NCBI GenBank assembly: GCA_023392615.1
Contig: JAEVYT010000041.1
Span: forward strand, 198,999 to 262,998
Origin: Bacillota bacterium
GTDB taxonomy: Bacteria; Bacillota; Clostridia; Lachnospirales; Lachnospiraceae
Direction: 5' to 3'
Length of the DNA: 64,000 bases
The notes beneath the pieces are model-generated. The model had not been told where the DNA came from and made no database searches. It was given only the letters and a program-made list of their open reading frames with translations. Shown one piece after another: positions 10,058 through 19,309 of this stretch. Positions within the stretch are counted from its first letter, which is position 1. Each line of letters opens with the position of its first letter. The translations under genes were made by a program, and so were the position numbers.

Positions 10058-10620
10058 ATATCTTTTATTCTCCCTTTTTTTACATCGAATACCCCAATAT
10101 ATCCTTCACCGTTATCCACGTGCCAATGATAATATTCGTGTTCAACATCGCCAAAATATTCTAAGATACTCATAATTGTGCCTCCGTGTACAACAAGTGC
10201 GATATTTTGTAACTTTTGATTAATGCAATATTTAAGTATATTTTGAAATCCTACGATAGTACGTGCTTTAAATAACTTTAAATCTTCTCCACCGGGAAAA
10301 GGCTCAGTAGCATAACTATTAATCCAATCCTGATAGGCTTTATTACCGGATAGCTCTAAGTAGTTCTTATTCTCAAACTCACCAAAATCACATTCTTTTA
10401 ATTCTTCACATACATAAAAGTTTCTATCAGGGTAAATCAGCTCTGCCGTTTGACGACAACGCATTAATGGACTGATAAAAATTGCGTCTACATCAGGGTA
10501 TTTATGATTTCTCATCCTTTTAATTCCAGCATCACAAATTGGCTCATCCGTCCTTCCGATATATCGTTTGATGATATTACCTTCCGTAGCAAAGTGACGT
10601 ATTAAAACAACTTTAATCAT
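10042..10620 (-). CDS. cobC: Alpha-ribazole phosphatase CobC (histidine phosphatase family)
   Basis: A 192-residue phosphoglycerate-mutase-like phosphatase. The phosphohistidine motif is LIRHFATEGN (Arg8-His9), and the second catalytic histidine is in ALVVHGGTI. In this context it should remove phosphate from alpha-ribazole-5'-phosphate or adenosylcobalamin-5'-phosphate in nucleotide loop assembly. It overlaps both neighbours (8 and 16 bases), so it is firmly within the operon. Confidence 0.87.
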   Translation of the reverse strand: MIKVVLIRHFATEGNIIKRYIGRTDEPICDAGIKRMRNHKYPDVDAIFISPLMRCRQTAELIYPDRNFYVCEELKECDFGEFENKNYLELSGNKAYQDWINSYATEPFPGGEDLKLFKARTIVGFQNILKYCINQKLQNIALVVHGGTIMSILEYFGDVEHEYYHWHVDNGEGYIGVFDVKKGRIKDICIIS

Positions 10621-10999
10621 GCTTTATCACCAACCCTATCCCACTCATAACCCTGTGTACTTCCTTAGCTTCCTGCGCAAGCATGCAACAAATTCTACCG
10701 GTTATCTCCCTATACCTTCTATCATAAGGTTCCATCGGGACCACACCACATCCAAGCTCATTTACAACGATAATAATGGATGGGTTATTATCGATTATCT
10801 GATCAGTTAATGAATAAGGATCTCTATTCTCCTTCAGCATTCGATTGATCCATAAGTGAAAATGATTCACAATCGGTTGTTTAAATAGCTCGTCAATGCT
10901 ACAAACCTCTCCTTCTGCGACATCCTTCTCACTCATTCCGGTTCTTCTCAGAATATATTCTAATTTCCCCTGGTATGCACCTCCGCTTATCAACCACAT
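10613..10999 (-). CDS. CobU-like protein with degenerate P-loop
   Basis: A 128-residue homologue of adenosylcobinamide kinase/guanylyltransferase, shorter than the normal 180 or so. The nucleotide loop reads SGGAYQGKLEY, where the usual Ser/Thr after GK is Leu. It retains the VVNELGCGVVP and YREITGRI stretches of the CobU C-terminal half but lacks the RxxH guanylation region. A full-length cobU lies 0.8 kb upstream in the same operon, so this paralogue is either a partner or a protein with partial activity. It overlaps cobS by 10 bases and cobC by 8. Confidence 0.8.
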   Translation of the reverse strand: MWLISGGAYQGKLEYILRRTGMSEKDVAEGEVCSIDELFKQPIVNHFHLWINRMLKENRDPYSLTDQIIDNNPSIIIVVNELGCGVVPMEPYDRRYREITGRICCMLAQEAKEVHRVMSGIGLVIKHD

Positions 11000-11754
11000 A
11001 GTTTCCCTCCAATTACTACAAATATTACAATTACAAGTTCACATAGTTGAAGGAAATACCCTGCTACATCACCTGTGATACCACCAAATTCCTTCTTGGA
11101 CATTCGATAATAATAAAGATAGGTTATTGCTAAGCCGAAAAAACAAAAAGTACTCAAAATGGGATTTATGATAGTCATTAAAACGATACAAACTAAGATG
11201 TATGCCAACATTACGTAAGCAGTTACTTTCTTCCTTGCCTCATTCGAGAACATAGCCACCAACCCGCTATTCTTTGCTAACGGAAAGGTTACTACAGATA
11301 AACCACTTAACGCCCTCGATAAAACAAAACCAATTGCCAAAAGTGGAAGTAATTCCTTATTCAAATCGTACCAGAAACCAAATGTTAACAAATAATATGC
11401 CACACAGGATATTACTGCAAATGCCCCTGAATTCGGGTCCTTTAATATATCTAATTTTTTCTCCATTGGCTGATAGGAACGAAGTGCATCTGTTGTATCC
11501 ATAAACCCATCCATATGGATACCGCCTGTGATAATTAATGGTAGAATAATAATGACCATGGTATATAAAACATGGCTCACATCTAGCACACCAGAGACGT
11601 AATCCCATAAATATAAAGCACCTCCGATCACCGCACCAATGACCGGAAAGAAACACATTACATACCTCATATTCTCTTTTGACCAATCCACTCTTGGCAT
11701 CGGAACCTTAGAGTACATCCCAAATGCGATAATAAAGCTTCTAATAACAAGCAT
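10990..11754 (-). CDS. cobS: Adenosylcobinamide-GDP ribazoletransferase CobS
   Basis: A 254-residue polytopic membrane protein that joins adenosylcobinamide-GDP to alpha-ribazole(-phosphate). Family motifs seen are FFPVIGAVIGG, ITGGIHMDGFMDTTDAL with the metal-binding acidic residues, and GGITGDVAGYFLQ near the C-terminus. Six or so hydrophobic segments are visible. It is positioned between cobU and the cobU-like gene. Confidence 0.94.
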   Translation of the reverse strand: MLVIRSFIIAFGMYSKVPMPRVDWSKENMRYVMCFFPVIGAVIGGALYLWDYVSGVLDVSHVLYTMVIIILPLIITGGIHMDGFMDTTDALRSYQPMEKKLDILKDPNSGAFAVISCVAYYLLTFGFWYDLNKELLPLLAIGFVLSRALSGLSVVTFPLAKNSGLVAMFSNEARKKVTAYVMLAYILVCIVLMTIINPILSTFCFFGLAITYLYYYRMSKKEFGGITGDVAGYFLQLCELVIVIFVVIGGKLCG

Positions 11755-11779
11755 CCTATTTCCTGCCTTTCATTTGTTT

Positions 11780-12325
11780 CTATAGCTTACCTTTCTTCCC
11801 TATCATCGGAATACCATGAATCACCTCTATCACCTGATCTGCCCTATTGCATATACTCTGATTGATTTGACCTAATACCTTCATGTATTCTAGAGTTGTA
11901 GAATCATAAGATATACCGTCCTCAAAGATATTATTTGTTACGATAACCAAATTCTCTGATTGATGAATCAACCCTTCTACCCCTGATAATATTTCTTCCA
12001 CTGTATTACTTACAGCTCCATCCGTTGAGAACATCTCATTCGCTACCAGATTAGACATACACTCTAATAATATCGAGGAATGAGGCGGAATTATAACCTT
12101 CCCCAAGCCGTGATAACATTCTATCGTAGTAAAGTTCTTGTCTTCCCTCATCTTCTGATGCTTCTTTATTCTAATTCTGGTTTCTTTATCAAAAGGTTGC
12201 ATGGTAGCAATATATATCAAAGAGCTCTTATTGACTTTTGACAATTTTAATATATAATTTTCTGCATATTCTGATTTACCGCTGCCGCTACCACCGATTA
12301 TTACTGATATCATAAATTTAGCCAT
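11780..12325 (-). CDS. cobU: Adenosylcobinamide kinase / adenosylcobinamide-phosphate guanylyltransferase CobU
   Basis: About 181 residues from the start chosen here. The frame stays open upstream to 12418, but an AGGA five bases before the ATG at 12325 and the family length favour the shorter form. The P-loop is GGSGSGKSEYAE. RIKKHQKMRE contains the histidine that becomes guanylated in CobU, and LLECMSNLVANE is a family motif. The enzyme phosphorylates adenosylcobinamide and then transfers GMP to it. It sits between cobT and cobS. Confidence 0.92.
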   Translation of the reverse strand: MAKFMISVIIGGSGSGKSEYAENYILKLSKVNKSSLIYIATMQPFDKETRIRIKKHQKMREDKNFTTIECYHGLGKVIIPPHSSILLECMSNLVANEMFSTDGAVSNTVEEILSGVEGLIHQSENLVIVTNNIFEDGISYDSTTLEYMKVLGQINQSICNRADQVIEVIHGIPMIGKKGKL

Positions 12326-12461
12326 ACCTTTCCTACCTGTTGCTTTTGTAAAATAAATTATTATAAGTAACGAAGTTGTAATGCCATAATTCTGATTGCA
12401 TGAGCATAGTAATATCACTAAAATTAATTACTTATTGTACAAAAGCCATATTCTACTTACA

Positions 12462-13514
12462 TTATAAGGGTTGATATGCCTCTATTTCGATTTCTTCAAA
12501 GGTACTCATTTCTCGGTACACCGCTAATGCCATATCCAGTAATGGATATAGTGCTATCGCACCGGTACCTTCACCAAGACACATATCACAGGTGAGGAAC
12601 GGGCTCAATCCAAGTGCAGTAAGTATTAACATTCCCGCATTTTCCTTGGATACATGAGATGGGAGGATATAATCACTCACCTTTGGCTCTATCCTTGTCG
12701 CAACCAATGCAGCAACCGAAGAGATAAACCCATCAATAACAACAGGGACGTTTGCCGCTGCTCCCCCCAGATATAATCCTACGATTCCTGCGATATCTAA
12801 TCCGCCTACTTTAGCCAATACATCAATAGGGTCATTTTTGTCTGGAATATTTATCTCAATAGCCTGCTTAATTACATTAATTTTTCTTATTAAACCCTCA
12901 TCAGTTAATCCAGCCCCCTTACCTGTAACTATTTCCACCGGTACATCCAAGATAACAGCTGCAATTGCACTGCTTATCGTAGTATTTCCAATACCCATCT
13001 CACCGGTCGCTATGATTTGGCATCCTTGTTCCTTTAGTTTAAAGACAGTATCAATACCTACCTCGATTGCCCTGATAGCCTGTTCCCTAGTCATCGCAGG
13101 TTCCTGTGCAATATTCCCGGTGCCATAAGCTATCTTATTATGATTCCCCAATCTGGTATCACGATTTATTCCGATATCGATCGGATATACATCCGCTCCA
13201 GCCTGCTTTGCCATAACGCATGCACAGGATTTCATATCCAGGAAATTCTCTGCAACTATAGCGGTAACTTCACTTCCGGTTTGGGTAACTCCCTCCTTCA
13301 CGACTCCGTTATCCGCACACATGATTACTAGTGCCTTTTTATCAAGTACTATCTGTGTAGTTCCAATAATTCCGGCAATCTTAATTATCGCTTCCTCAAG
13401 CTTACCCATACTATGTAATGGTTTTGCGATACTATCCCACCTATTTCTACAGCTTGCCATCACCTGTGTATTTGTTCCATTAATCTCATTCAATATATCT
13501 TCAATTTTTTTCAA
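12462..13514 (-). CDS. cobT: Nicotinate-nucleotide-dimethylbenzimidazole phosphoribosyltransferase CobT
   Basis: A 350-residue enzyme that makes alpha-ribazole-5'-phosphate from the lower-ligand base and nicotinate mononucleotide. Motifs are MCADNGVVKEGVTQ, ATGEMGIGNTTISSA and the C-terminal CLGEGTGAI, whose Glu315 corresponds to the catalytic glutamate. Length is normal. It lies between cbiA and cobU. The 162 bases to cbiA contain only AT-rich sequence. Confidence 0.95.
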   Translation of the reverse strand: MKKIEDILNEINGTNTQVMASCRNRWDSIAKPLHSMGKLEEAIIKIAGIIGTTQIVLDKKALVIMCADNGVVKEGVTQTGSEVTAIVAENFLDMKSCACVMAKQAGADVYPIDIGINRDTRLGNHNKIAYGTGNIAQEPAMTREQAIRAIEVGIDTVFKLKEQGCQIIATGEMGIGNTTISSAIAAVILDVPVEIVTGKGAGLTDEGLIRKINVIKQAIEINIPDKNDPIDVLAKVGGLDIAGIVGLYLGGAAANVPVVIDGFISSVAALVATRIEPKVSDYILPSHVSKENAGMLILTALGLSPFLTCDMCLGEGTGAIALYPLLDMALAVYREMSTFEEIEIEAYQPL

Positions 13515-13676
13515 GAGAGCCTCCGCTTTCTGTTTATTTCTCTATACTTTCAAACACTAATCGCTCATAATCATACTAGCCTTACATGTTTTATTAGTTT
13601 AATGTAATTATTTTATTGATTACTTTCTTATTCATATCTACTTATCAACTTCTTATCTTATATTAATCATTTACTA

Positions 13677-15035
13677 TTATTCATGATATTTCTGGCACTT
13701 TTGTAAGAATCGATAGGGCACTTGTGGATTCGAATAATAATAAAGATGAGGAAACCCTAATGCCATCGTATCGTTGCCGTGAATACAGTTCCAATTAGTA
13801 TCCCGATTTGGTTTCCGTGCTATCAGGGATTCTCCAAGTGCTGTACTATCAAAATAATGAAACTCATGTCCTCTGATTCCTTCCCCTTCCTTAAGAAGAA
13901 GCTGATCATGATTTGCGAATAAATCAATATATCCAAATCGATTCAATCGATTCGTCTTATATACCTCTCCATCAATCACACCTACCATAGGATATCTCTG
14001 ACCTTCAATATCTTCCATGCTCCGATGTAGGTACATAAAACCCCCACACTCCGCTATACAAGGTAAACCGTTTAAAACAGCCTCTTTTATTGACTCTTTC
14101 ATCGATATATTCTCACTTAGCCTCTTTGCCGCTAATTCCGGATACCCTCCGCTAAGAATTAATCCCTGAACTCCATTGGGCAACTCATTGTCATACATCG
14201 GTGAAAACTCTACAAGCTCTCCTCCCATATCCTGTAGCAATTTAAGATTATCCTCATAGTGAAAGCAGAATGCTTCATCCTTCGATACTGCAATTCTGAC
14301 TTTTTGGTTTAAACATGGTATATACGGCTCTTGATATGTTAATTCCGATGTATTATCTGCTAGCTTGAGTATCTCATCAATTTCAAGCGTCTGCTCGAAT
14401 ATCTGCGCCAACTCATTTAATTTTTGTTTATAATCCTTCACTTCTTCCGGTAAGACCAAACCCAAGTGTCTGCTTTCAATTACAAGATTGGTAACCTGAG
14501 GAATATACCCAAGAACACGAACGGACAACTCCTCCTCGATTCTATTTTTAATATCTTCATACAACCGCTCCGAAATCCGGTTAAGAATCACTCCCTTGAT
14601 ATGACTGTCCTGTTTAAATTTGAGAAAGCCCTGAATAATGGGCAATATGGATAAACTCATTCCTTTACAATTTACCACCAATATAACCGGAGTATCCATA
14701 ATCTTGGCCATCTCATACGAAGATGCTTGATAAGAAGATACAGAAAGCCCGTCGTAAAAGCCCATCACGCCTTCAATTACCGAGATCTCACATTCTCCTG
14801 CACTTCGTGAAAACAGATACCTGACCGTATTCTCATCTGTAAAAAAACTATCCAGATTCTTTGATTTCGCACCAATAACCTTGGTATGAAACATCGGATC
14901 GATATAGTCAGGTCCACATTTAAATGCCCCGGTTTTAAGACCTCGATTAACTAACGCCTGTAAAAGCCCGCAGCTAACCATAGTTTTTCCACTTCCACTC
15001 GAGGGTGCGCTAATCATAATTCTTGGTAGTTTCAT
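13677..15035 (-). CDS. cbiA: Cobyrinic acid a,c-diamide synthase CbiA
   Basis: A 452-residue glutamine amidotransferase acting on the a and c carboxylates of cobyrinic acid. The P-loop is SAPSSGSGKT, followed by FKCGPDYIDPMFH, both family hallmarks. The glutaminase half has Cys330 in IAECGGFMYL and a late EFHYFDS. It is the first full-length gene after the cobalamin riboswitch. No corrin-ring genes (cbiC-L) are in this window, so they must be elsewhere or the pathway uses salvaged precursors. Confidence 0.95.
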   Translation of the reverse strand: MKLPRIMISAPSSGSGKTMVSCGLLQALVNRGLKTGAFKCGPDYIDPMFHTKVIGAKSKNLDSFFTDENTVRYLFSRSAGECEISVIEGVMGFYDGLSVSSYQASSYEMAKIMDTPVILVVNCKGMSLSILPIIQGFLKFKQDSHIKGVILNRISERLYEDIKNRIEEELSVRVLGYIPQVTNLVIESRHLGLVLPEEVKDYKQKLNELAQIFEQTLEIDEILKLADNTSELTYQEPYIPCLNQKVRIAVSKDEAFCFHYEDNLKLLQDMGGELVEFSPMYDNELPNGVQGLILSGGYPELAAKRLSENISMKESIKEAVLNGLPCIAECGGFMYLHRSMEDIEGQRYPMVGVIDGEVYKTNRLNRFGYIDLFANHDQLLLKEGEGIRGHEFHYFDSTALGESLIARKPNRDTNWNCIHGNDTMALGFPHLYYYSNPQVPYRFLQKCQKYHE

Positions 15036-15203
15036 ATAGAATCACTCCTTTCTTTGTAACATTTATTCTCTTAATAATTTCCTCTTAATAACTTTTTTCT
15101 TAATAATACTTCGGGTAACGCATCCCTACTCATTTTCATGCTCTTATTAATTCTTTTATTAAATTATTATAAGCACTTATATGGTGTTGAAGACACAACA
15201 AAA

Positions 15204-15243
15204 GGGCTTAAACCAGAAGAAATTTCTTTTCCGATTAAAGCCC
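15204..15243 (-). terminator. Regulatory terminator in the cobalamin riboswitch leader
   Basis: Read on the minus strand the arms GGGCTTTAATC and GGTTTAAGCCC pair, and the A/G-rich interior (GGAAAAGAAA with TTTCTTC) pairs further. The stem is followed by TTTTGTTG. It lies between the riboswitch aptamer and cbiA, so it is the likely off-switch. It begins almost immediately after the stop codon of the small leader ORF. Confidence 0.75.
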
Positions 15244-15245
15244 GA

Positions 15246-15338
15246 CTAAATTTTGATTAATAATGACAATGTTATTTGATTACTGTCCTTTAATTTGCCG
15301 GAATGATCTAATTCATTGAAGGTAAGATCATCTGTCAT
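15246..15338 (-). CDS. 30-codon leader ORF between riboswitch and terminator
   Basis: ATG at 15338 follows a strong GGAGGAG with six-base spacing. The frame encodes 30 residues beginning MTDDLTFNELDHSGK and stops with TAG two bases before the terminator stem. The start signal is better than that of many real genes nearby. It could be a true leader peptide, a remnant of a lost gene, or only an antiterminator segment that resembles a start site. I recognise no family with confidence. Confidence 0.4.
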   Translation of the reverse strand: MTDDLTFNELDHSGKLKDSNQITLSLLIKI

Positions 15339-15384
15339 ACTGTACTCCTCCTGCTCCCTCTTCCCTCCGAAGTGTAGCAAAACA

Positions 15385-15606
15385 AATATATATGGCAGGT
15401 TTCCTGACTTACGATTAACTTACTTACTGCGGTCTTCTCAGATTCAGGCAATCCTTTCAACCGAAACAATGTTTCCGGCAACTGATTGAAGTTCTACCTT
15501 TCACCAATGACTAATTCTTGCAGCTTTCAAATCGTTTACAGTAGCGGGGGCTGTTGTGGACTTGAACCACATTCCCTTTTAACTTTTTGCAAAGCACCAT
15601 ATTGTA
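15385..15606 (-). promoter_or_regulatory. Cobalamin (AdoCbl) riboswitch
   Basis: On the minus strand the conserved core reads AGGGAATGTGG, then CCCCCGCTACTGTAA, and ends in the B12 box GTCAGGAAACCTGCCA (15392-15407). Closing arms ATATGG and CCATAT form P1. This is the standard order of the cobalamin riboswitch. It precedes the cbiA-cobA cluster on the same strand, so the whole operon is probably repressed by adenosylcobalamin through the terminator at 15204-15243. Confidence 0.93.
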
Positions 15607-15700
15607 ATTCAATATTATATCGGTTATTAACTGATATTGCAAGGAGTCATAAATTTTTCTTGCTATGTTCTTTCTATGATAGTATCTTTATTTTCACTCG

Positions 15701-16219
15701 TTACTTCTTAGATGGATCCAACGCTGTTTTGACCGTCTCAAATTTATCCCTAGAGATATGACAGTATCCGGTCGGATTCTTATCAAGATATTTTTGATGA
15801 TATTCTTCCGCTCTATAGTAATTTGATAGGGGTTTTACCTCAATCGCAATCTTTTCCTTATATTTTTTTTGCAGTTCTCGAATGGATTCTAGGATAATCG
15901 CCTCATCTTGACCATCCACATAATAGATACCGGTGCGATATTGCACCCCACTGTCTCCGCCTTGGCGATTTATGCTTACCGGATTAATTACATCATAATA
16001 TAAATTCAGTACAAATGGTAACCCGATTACACTATCATCGTACTCCACCTTAACGGTTTCCGCATGACCTGTATTGTTATGACAAACCTCTTCATAGGTA
16101 GGGTTTTTCGTATTGCCATTCGCATAACCCACCTCCGTAAATAATACCCCTTTCACATTCTGAAGATACTGTTCGGTACCCCAAAAGCATCCTCCTGCCA
16201 GATATATTGTTTTAGTCAT
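15701..16219 (-). CDS. msrA: Peptide methionine sulfoxide reductase MsrA
   Basis: A 172-residue enzyme that reduces the S-epimer of methionine sulfoxide. The catalytic cysteine is in the canonical AGGCFWGTE near the N-terminus. GYANGNTKNPTYEEVC, HAETVKVEYD and the substrate-pocket YRTGIYY are also family motifs. I start at the ATG at 16219 because GAGGAG lies seven bases upstream; the open frame extends ten codons further without such a site. It is a single-gene unit next to the riboswitch leader. Confidence 0.95.
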   Translation of the reverse strand: MTKTIYLAGGCFWGTEQYLQNVKGVLFTEVGYANGNTKNPTYEEVCHNNTGHAETVKVEYDDSVIGLPFVLNLYYDVINPVSINRQGGDSGVQYRTGIYYVDGQDEAIILESIRELQKKYKEKIAIEVKPLSNYYRAEEYHQKYLDKNPTGYCHISRDKFETVKTALDPSKK

Positions 16220-16517
16220 GACGATTCTCCTCTCGTAATTTACTAGCATTATTCATCTTAAGGGATTTGTTTATTCGTATTTGTTTTTATTACCTTAACG
16301 ACGAATTACATACATATTGTATATGAATACAATGTATTTATAAATTGCATTATAACATAGTTCAGTATTTGATTTCAATTATTGCTTTCACAAAATTTTA
16401 CCAAAACATCTAATTCTAATAATCGTTTGTGGAAGCACTATAGTTTATACATTAGAAATGAATAATCTTATATGACTTCGAGGCAATATTGGGGTTAGAT
16501 GACTATCTTGTTGAGTT

Positions 16518-17807
16518 CTAGTTTTTGCAACGGCTAACACACCTTGTGTATTGTAACAATGAGAGTTTCCCGTCATGAGGCTCACCAATATAGGTATGCG
16601 ACATAGCTGTACATGATGTGATACGATTAACACCAGCCTTATAAAACAAATCGGTTAACTCTTCAAACTCATTCTCCCCACATGCTAAGCCAACTGTTTG
16701 AAGATGCCCCTTATGTACTCTTAATATTTTCATGATTTCATCTCGCTTAATTGGCATTAACCAAATATTACGATATAAGGGAGATGCCTTTATGGAAGGT
16801 TCATAATCAATCATAATACTAAAATCAAGTTCCTTCCCCTCCACTAGTTTTTGAGTCCCCCCAAATTCTTCAAGTTTAATCAATTCCTTCGTCCAAGTCA
16901 CCTCAGCCTGTTCATGAATTTCTAAAGGCTGTGGAGGGTATTTTTCTCGTGCTAAATCTAATGCATGTTGTAATTGAAGTGCACTGTGTTCGAGCAAATC
17001 GATATCATCAGTTTCTATAAACAAACACTGCGGAGAGCTGCAAAATTGCTGATCACTTAAACATATCTCATTCGCTAATTGATGCAATGCTTCCACCATG
17101 TGTTCTCCCGGTGTCAAATAAGCGAAACTAATTCGGTGTCCCCATTCAATGATCGGCAAACTGGGAGGTGCCACCATTCGTATACCGCTAATCGCCTCAT
17201 CCGAGCCCCATACAATAATAGCGTCAGCCACTTCCCCGAATGTCTTAATCGTATCGGTATCTCTTGACGAGATATCAAAAACATAAATATATGGTTCCAG
17301 TCTAGGTTCTATTTTGACTAACTGAGTCAGCAGTTGAAACGAGATGCCTCCTTCATACGATGGTAGTTTTAATATATTGATATTACCAGATAACAAACCT
17401 TCCAATACACTTAATACGGAAAGTGCTACGACATTCCCAGCTCCTATATGAATAATTACCCCCATAGGCTGTTGGCGTTCCTGAATATTTTTCTCAACAT
17501 CTTTCCATTCGTAAAAATCATTTCCTAATTCACGCTTAATTTTGAGTATCAACGCTTCCGGAGTAAGTCCATCACAAATTGTATTGATTAAGTCCTCTGC
17601 TTTCCATGAACTCATTCCCATGTTGATTAACTGTTGATGAAATGCTTCAAAATCAGTTTGATCCACCAATTTCTTAATTGCATTGATTACCATATGAATG
17701 TCCGGAGGTCCTAACAATAAATCTTTATTCAACGTCTCTTCTAGCTTTAAAAGATAATGATTCCGCTCAGCTTCTGAAATCACTTTCCCTCGAAAGATAT
17801 GTTCCAT
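16518..17807 (-). CDS. luxC: LuxC-family acyl-CoA/acyl-protein reductase
   Basis: About 429 residues. LuxC reduces an activated fatty acyl group with NADPH to a fatty aldehyde. The motif QQFCSSPQCLFIE holds the probable acyl-accepting cysteine, and IHIGAGNVVALSVLSVL is a nucleotide-binding region as in the family. The C-terminal HDGKLSLLQYTRCVS is also typical. The start at 17807 is favoured by GCGAGG with good spacing over a longer in-frame start at 17849. The luxE-like gene is just upstream on the same strand. No luciferase genes are in the window. Confidence 0.85.
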   Translation of the reverse strand: MEHIFRGKVISEAERNHYLLKLEETLNKDLLLGPPDIHMVINAIKKLVDQTDFEAFHQQLINMGMSSWKAEDLINTICDGLTPEALILKIKRELGNDFYEWKDVEKNIQERQQPMGVIIHIGAGNVVALSVLSVLEGLLSGNINILKLPSYEGGISFQLLTQLVKIEPRLEPYIYVFDISSRDTDTIKTFGEVADAIIVWGSDEAISGIRMVAPPSLPIIEWGHRISFAYLTPGEHMVEALHQLANEICLSDQQFCSSPQCLFIETDDIDLLEHSALQLQHALDLAREKYPPQPLEIHEQAEVTWTKELIKLEEFGGTQKLVEGKELDFSIMIDYEPSIKASPLYRNIWLMPIKRDEIMKILRVHKGHLQTVGLACGENEFEELTDLFYKAGVNRITSCTAMSHTYIGEPHDGKLSLLQYTRCVSRCKN

Positions 17808-17879
17808 ATTCATTCCTCGCTTTTCTTCAACCAGCATATTATAAAACAAATAAATATCTCTTACTCTGATTATCGCAAT

Positions 17880-18995
17880 CTAATTCCCCATCAGTTCAGA
17901 GGCTGTAGTCGCGCAGGTTCTGGCAACGCTAGTTCCTGCTCTACCAATTATCTCAAAATACGGTGTGGTAATCCCACATCCGCATTCCCTTCCATCTTTT
18001 AAAACTGCCATATCCCCCATAATTACGGAAGAAAGTGGCATCGAAGACACCAAAGGGCTGATAAAGTTAAGAAACCCTGGTTGATCAAACCCGAGTGGTT
18101 CCATTGTTTTAACATCTCGAATCACGACCCTGCTCCATATCGGCACATGCATATGATGATTGCTGCATTCTGGATAAGCAACACTATGTTCTACGGCACT
18201 ATAGAAATCCCTGCAATTTTTTGCCGGAATGCCTAACATCTCCTCTATTAACGCATAAAGATCTTCCTTTTTTATAGCCATATCATTAAATTTCTTCCAT
18301 CCTCCACCAGTAAATACAATAGATTTCTTATTTAATTTGAGGGGTTTTAGTTTCATTTCCTTCATCGTTAATAACAACATATACAGATAGGAGGGGAAGC
18401 CCATAATTCGCACCGGAAGCTTCTGCTTATCATATTTTACCAGAGCGTTCATAATACCAAAATAATCAATTCGGTACTCATCCCCCATCGATCTAAGTGC
18501 AAAAAACTTATGTAGCGCGGGAGCCAAACGTGTCATACCGGTAAGTACTTTCACATTTCCCATATCGTTACCGGGTTTCGGTTCATAACCAAGCAATAAA
18601 TAATTAGTCGGAATAATTGATACAAACTTATGATAAAGCATCGATTTAACAATCATCTTCGTACCAAGTGACAAGGTGCTTTTATCAAGGAATATTTGAC
18701 TTTTTTGACCGGTAGTTCCTGATGAGGTAGCATGAACCTCAACCTCTTCTTCTTTAATACTTTTCACCTCATGCCTTTTAAAATAATCTACCGGAATGGG
18801 TGGTATGTTGACGATATCCTCTATTTCTTTTATCTGAGCCGGAAGAAATTTATTCCTCTTGATTAACTCATGGTAGAATTCACAATTCTTAGCATGATGT
18901 TCTATCGATTCCCTCATTGCTGCCAGAAATAATTCTTCGCTGCCGTTTTGGTCATAAATCTTCTTATATTGAAATAACCTCTCTCTTGCCTCCAT
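17880..18995 (-). CDS. luxE: LuxE-family acyl-protein synthetase
   Basis: A 371-residue AMP-forming enzyme. LuxE activates a fatty acid as acyl-AMP, takes it onto a cysteine and passes it to LuxC. The adenylation motif HATSSGTTGQKSQ is present, and FTGGGWKKF and FYSAVEHSVAYPEC follow the LuxE pattern. The start has AAGGGGG upstream. It forms a two-gene unit with luxC (72 bases between). The role in a non-luminous anaerobe is unknown; fatty aldehyde or alcohol formation is the natural inference. Confidence 0.85.
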   Translation of the reverse strand: MEARERLFQYKKIYDQNGSEELFLAAMRESIEHHAKNCEFYHELIKRNKFLPAQIKEIEDIVNIPPIPVDYFKRHEVKSIKEEEVEVHATSSGTTGQKSQIFLDKSTLSLGTKMIVKSMLYHKFVSIIPTNYLLLGYEPKPGNDMGNVKVLTGMTRLAPALHKFFALRSMGDEYRIDYFGIMNALVKYDKQKLPVRIMGFPSYLYMLLLTMKEMKLKPLKLNKKSIVFTGGGWKKFNDMAIKKEDLYALIEEMLGIPAKNCRDFYSAVEHSVAYPECSNHHMHVPIWSRVVIRDVKTMEPLGFDQPGFLNFISPLVSSMPLSSVIMGDMAVLKDGRECGCGITTPYFEIIGRAGTSVARTCATTASELMGN

Positions 18996-19309
18996 ACGCG
19001 CCCCCTTTGAACCTTCTTTACGGAACCTTCTTACGTGGTATTCTATAATATTATTATGTAGAATTATAACATATTTTTCCTTAAGCTACAACTAACCACA
19101 TATACTGCATGCATATCATATATTTAAGAAATCTGTAATTAAGAAATCAGTTTATGTCATCTATCTCGTATGATCTCAAAAAAGCGAAGTTTATATTTGC
19201 TTTTATATTAAATGCAGTACCGAAATATATTAATATTGACATTACTTTGAATTTAAGCCACTATATAATGTATCATATCACCATGTATTTTTCTTAATGA
19301 TTGGTGCTT
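18996..19309. other. Intergenic region with no recognised gene
   Basis: A divergent, AT-rich spacer of about 314 bases between luxE and the small lipoprotein gene. TTGACA near 19236 is followed by a TATAAT near 19264, but the 22-base spacing is too long for a normal promoter. I see no RNA gene, repeat or operator. Confidence 0.4.

Noticed and set aside
15385..15606. tRNA-like or other RNA gene between msrA and cbiA
   Set aside because: The conserved blocks match the cobalamin riboswitch in order and orientation.
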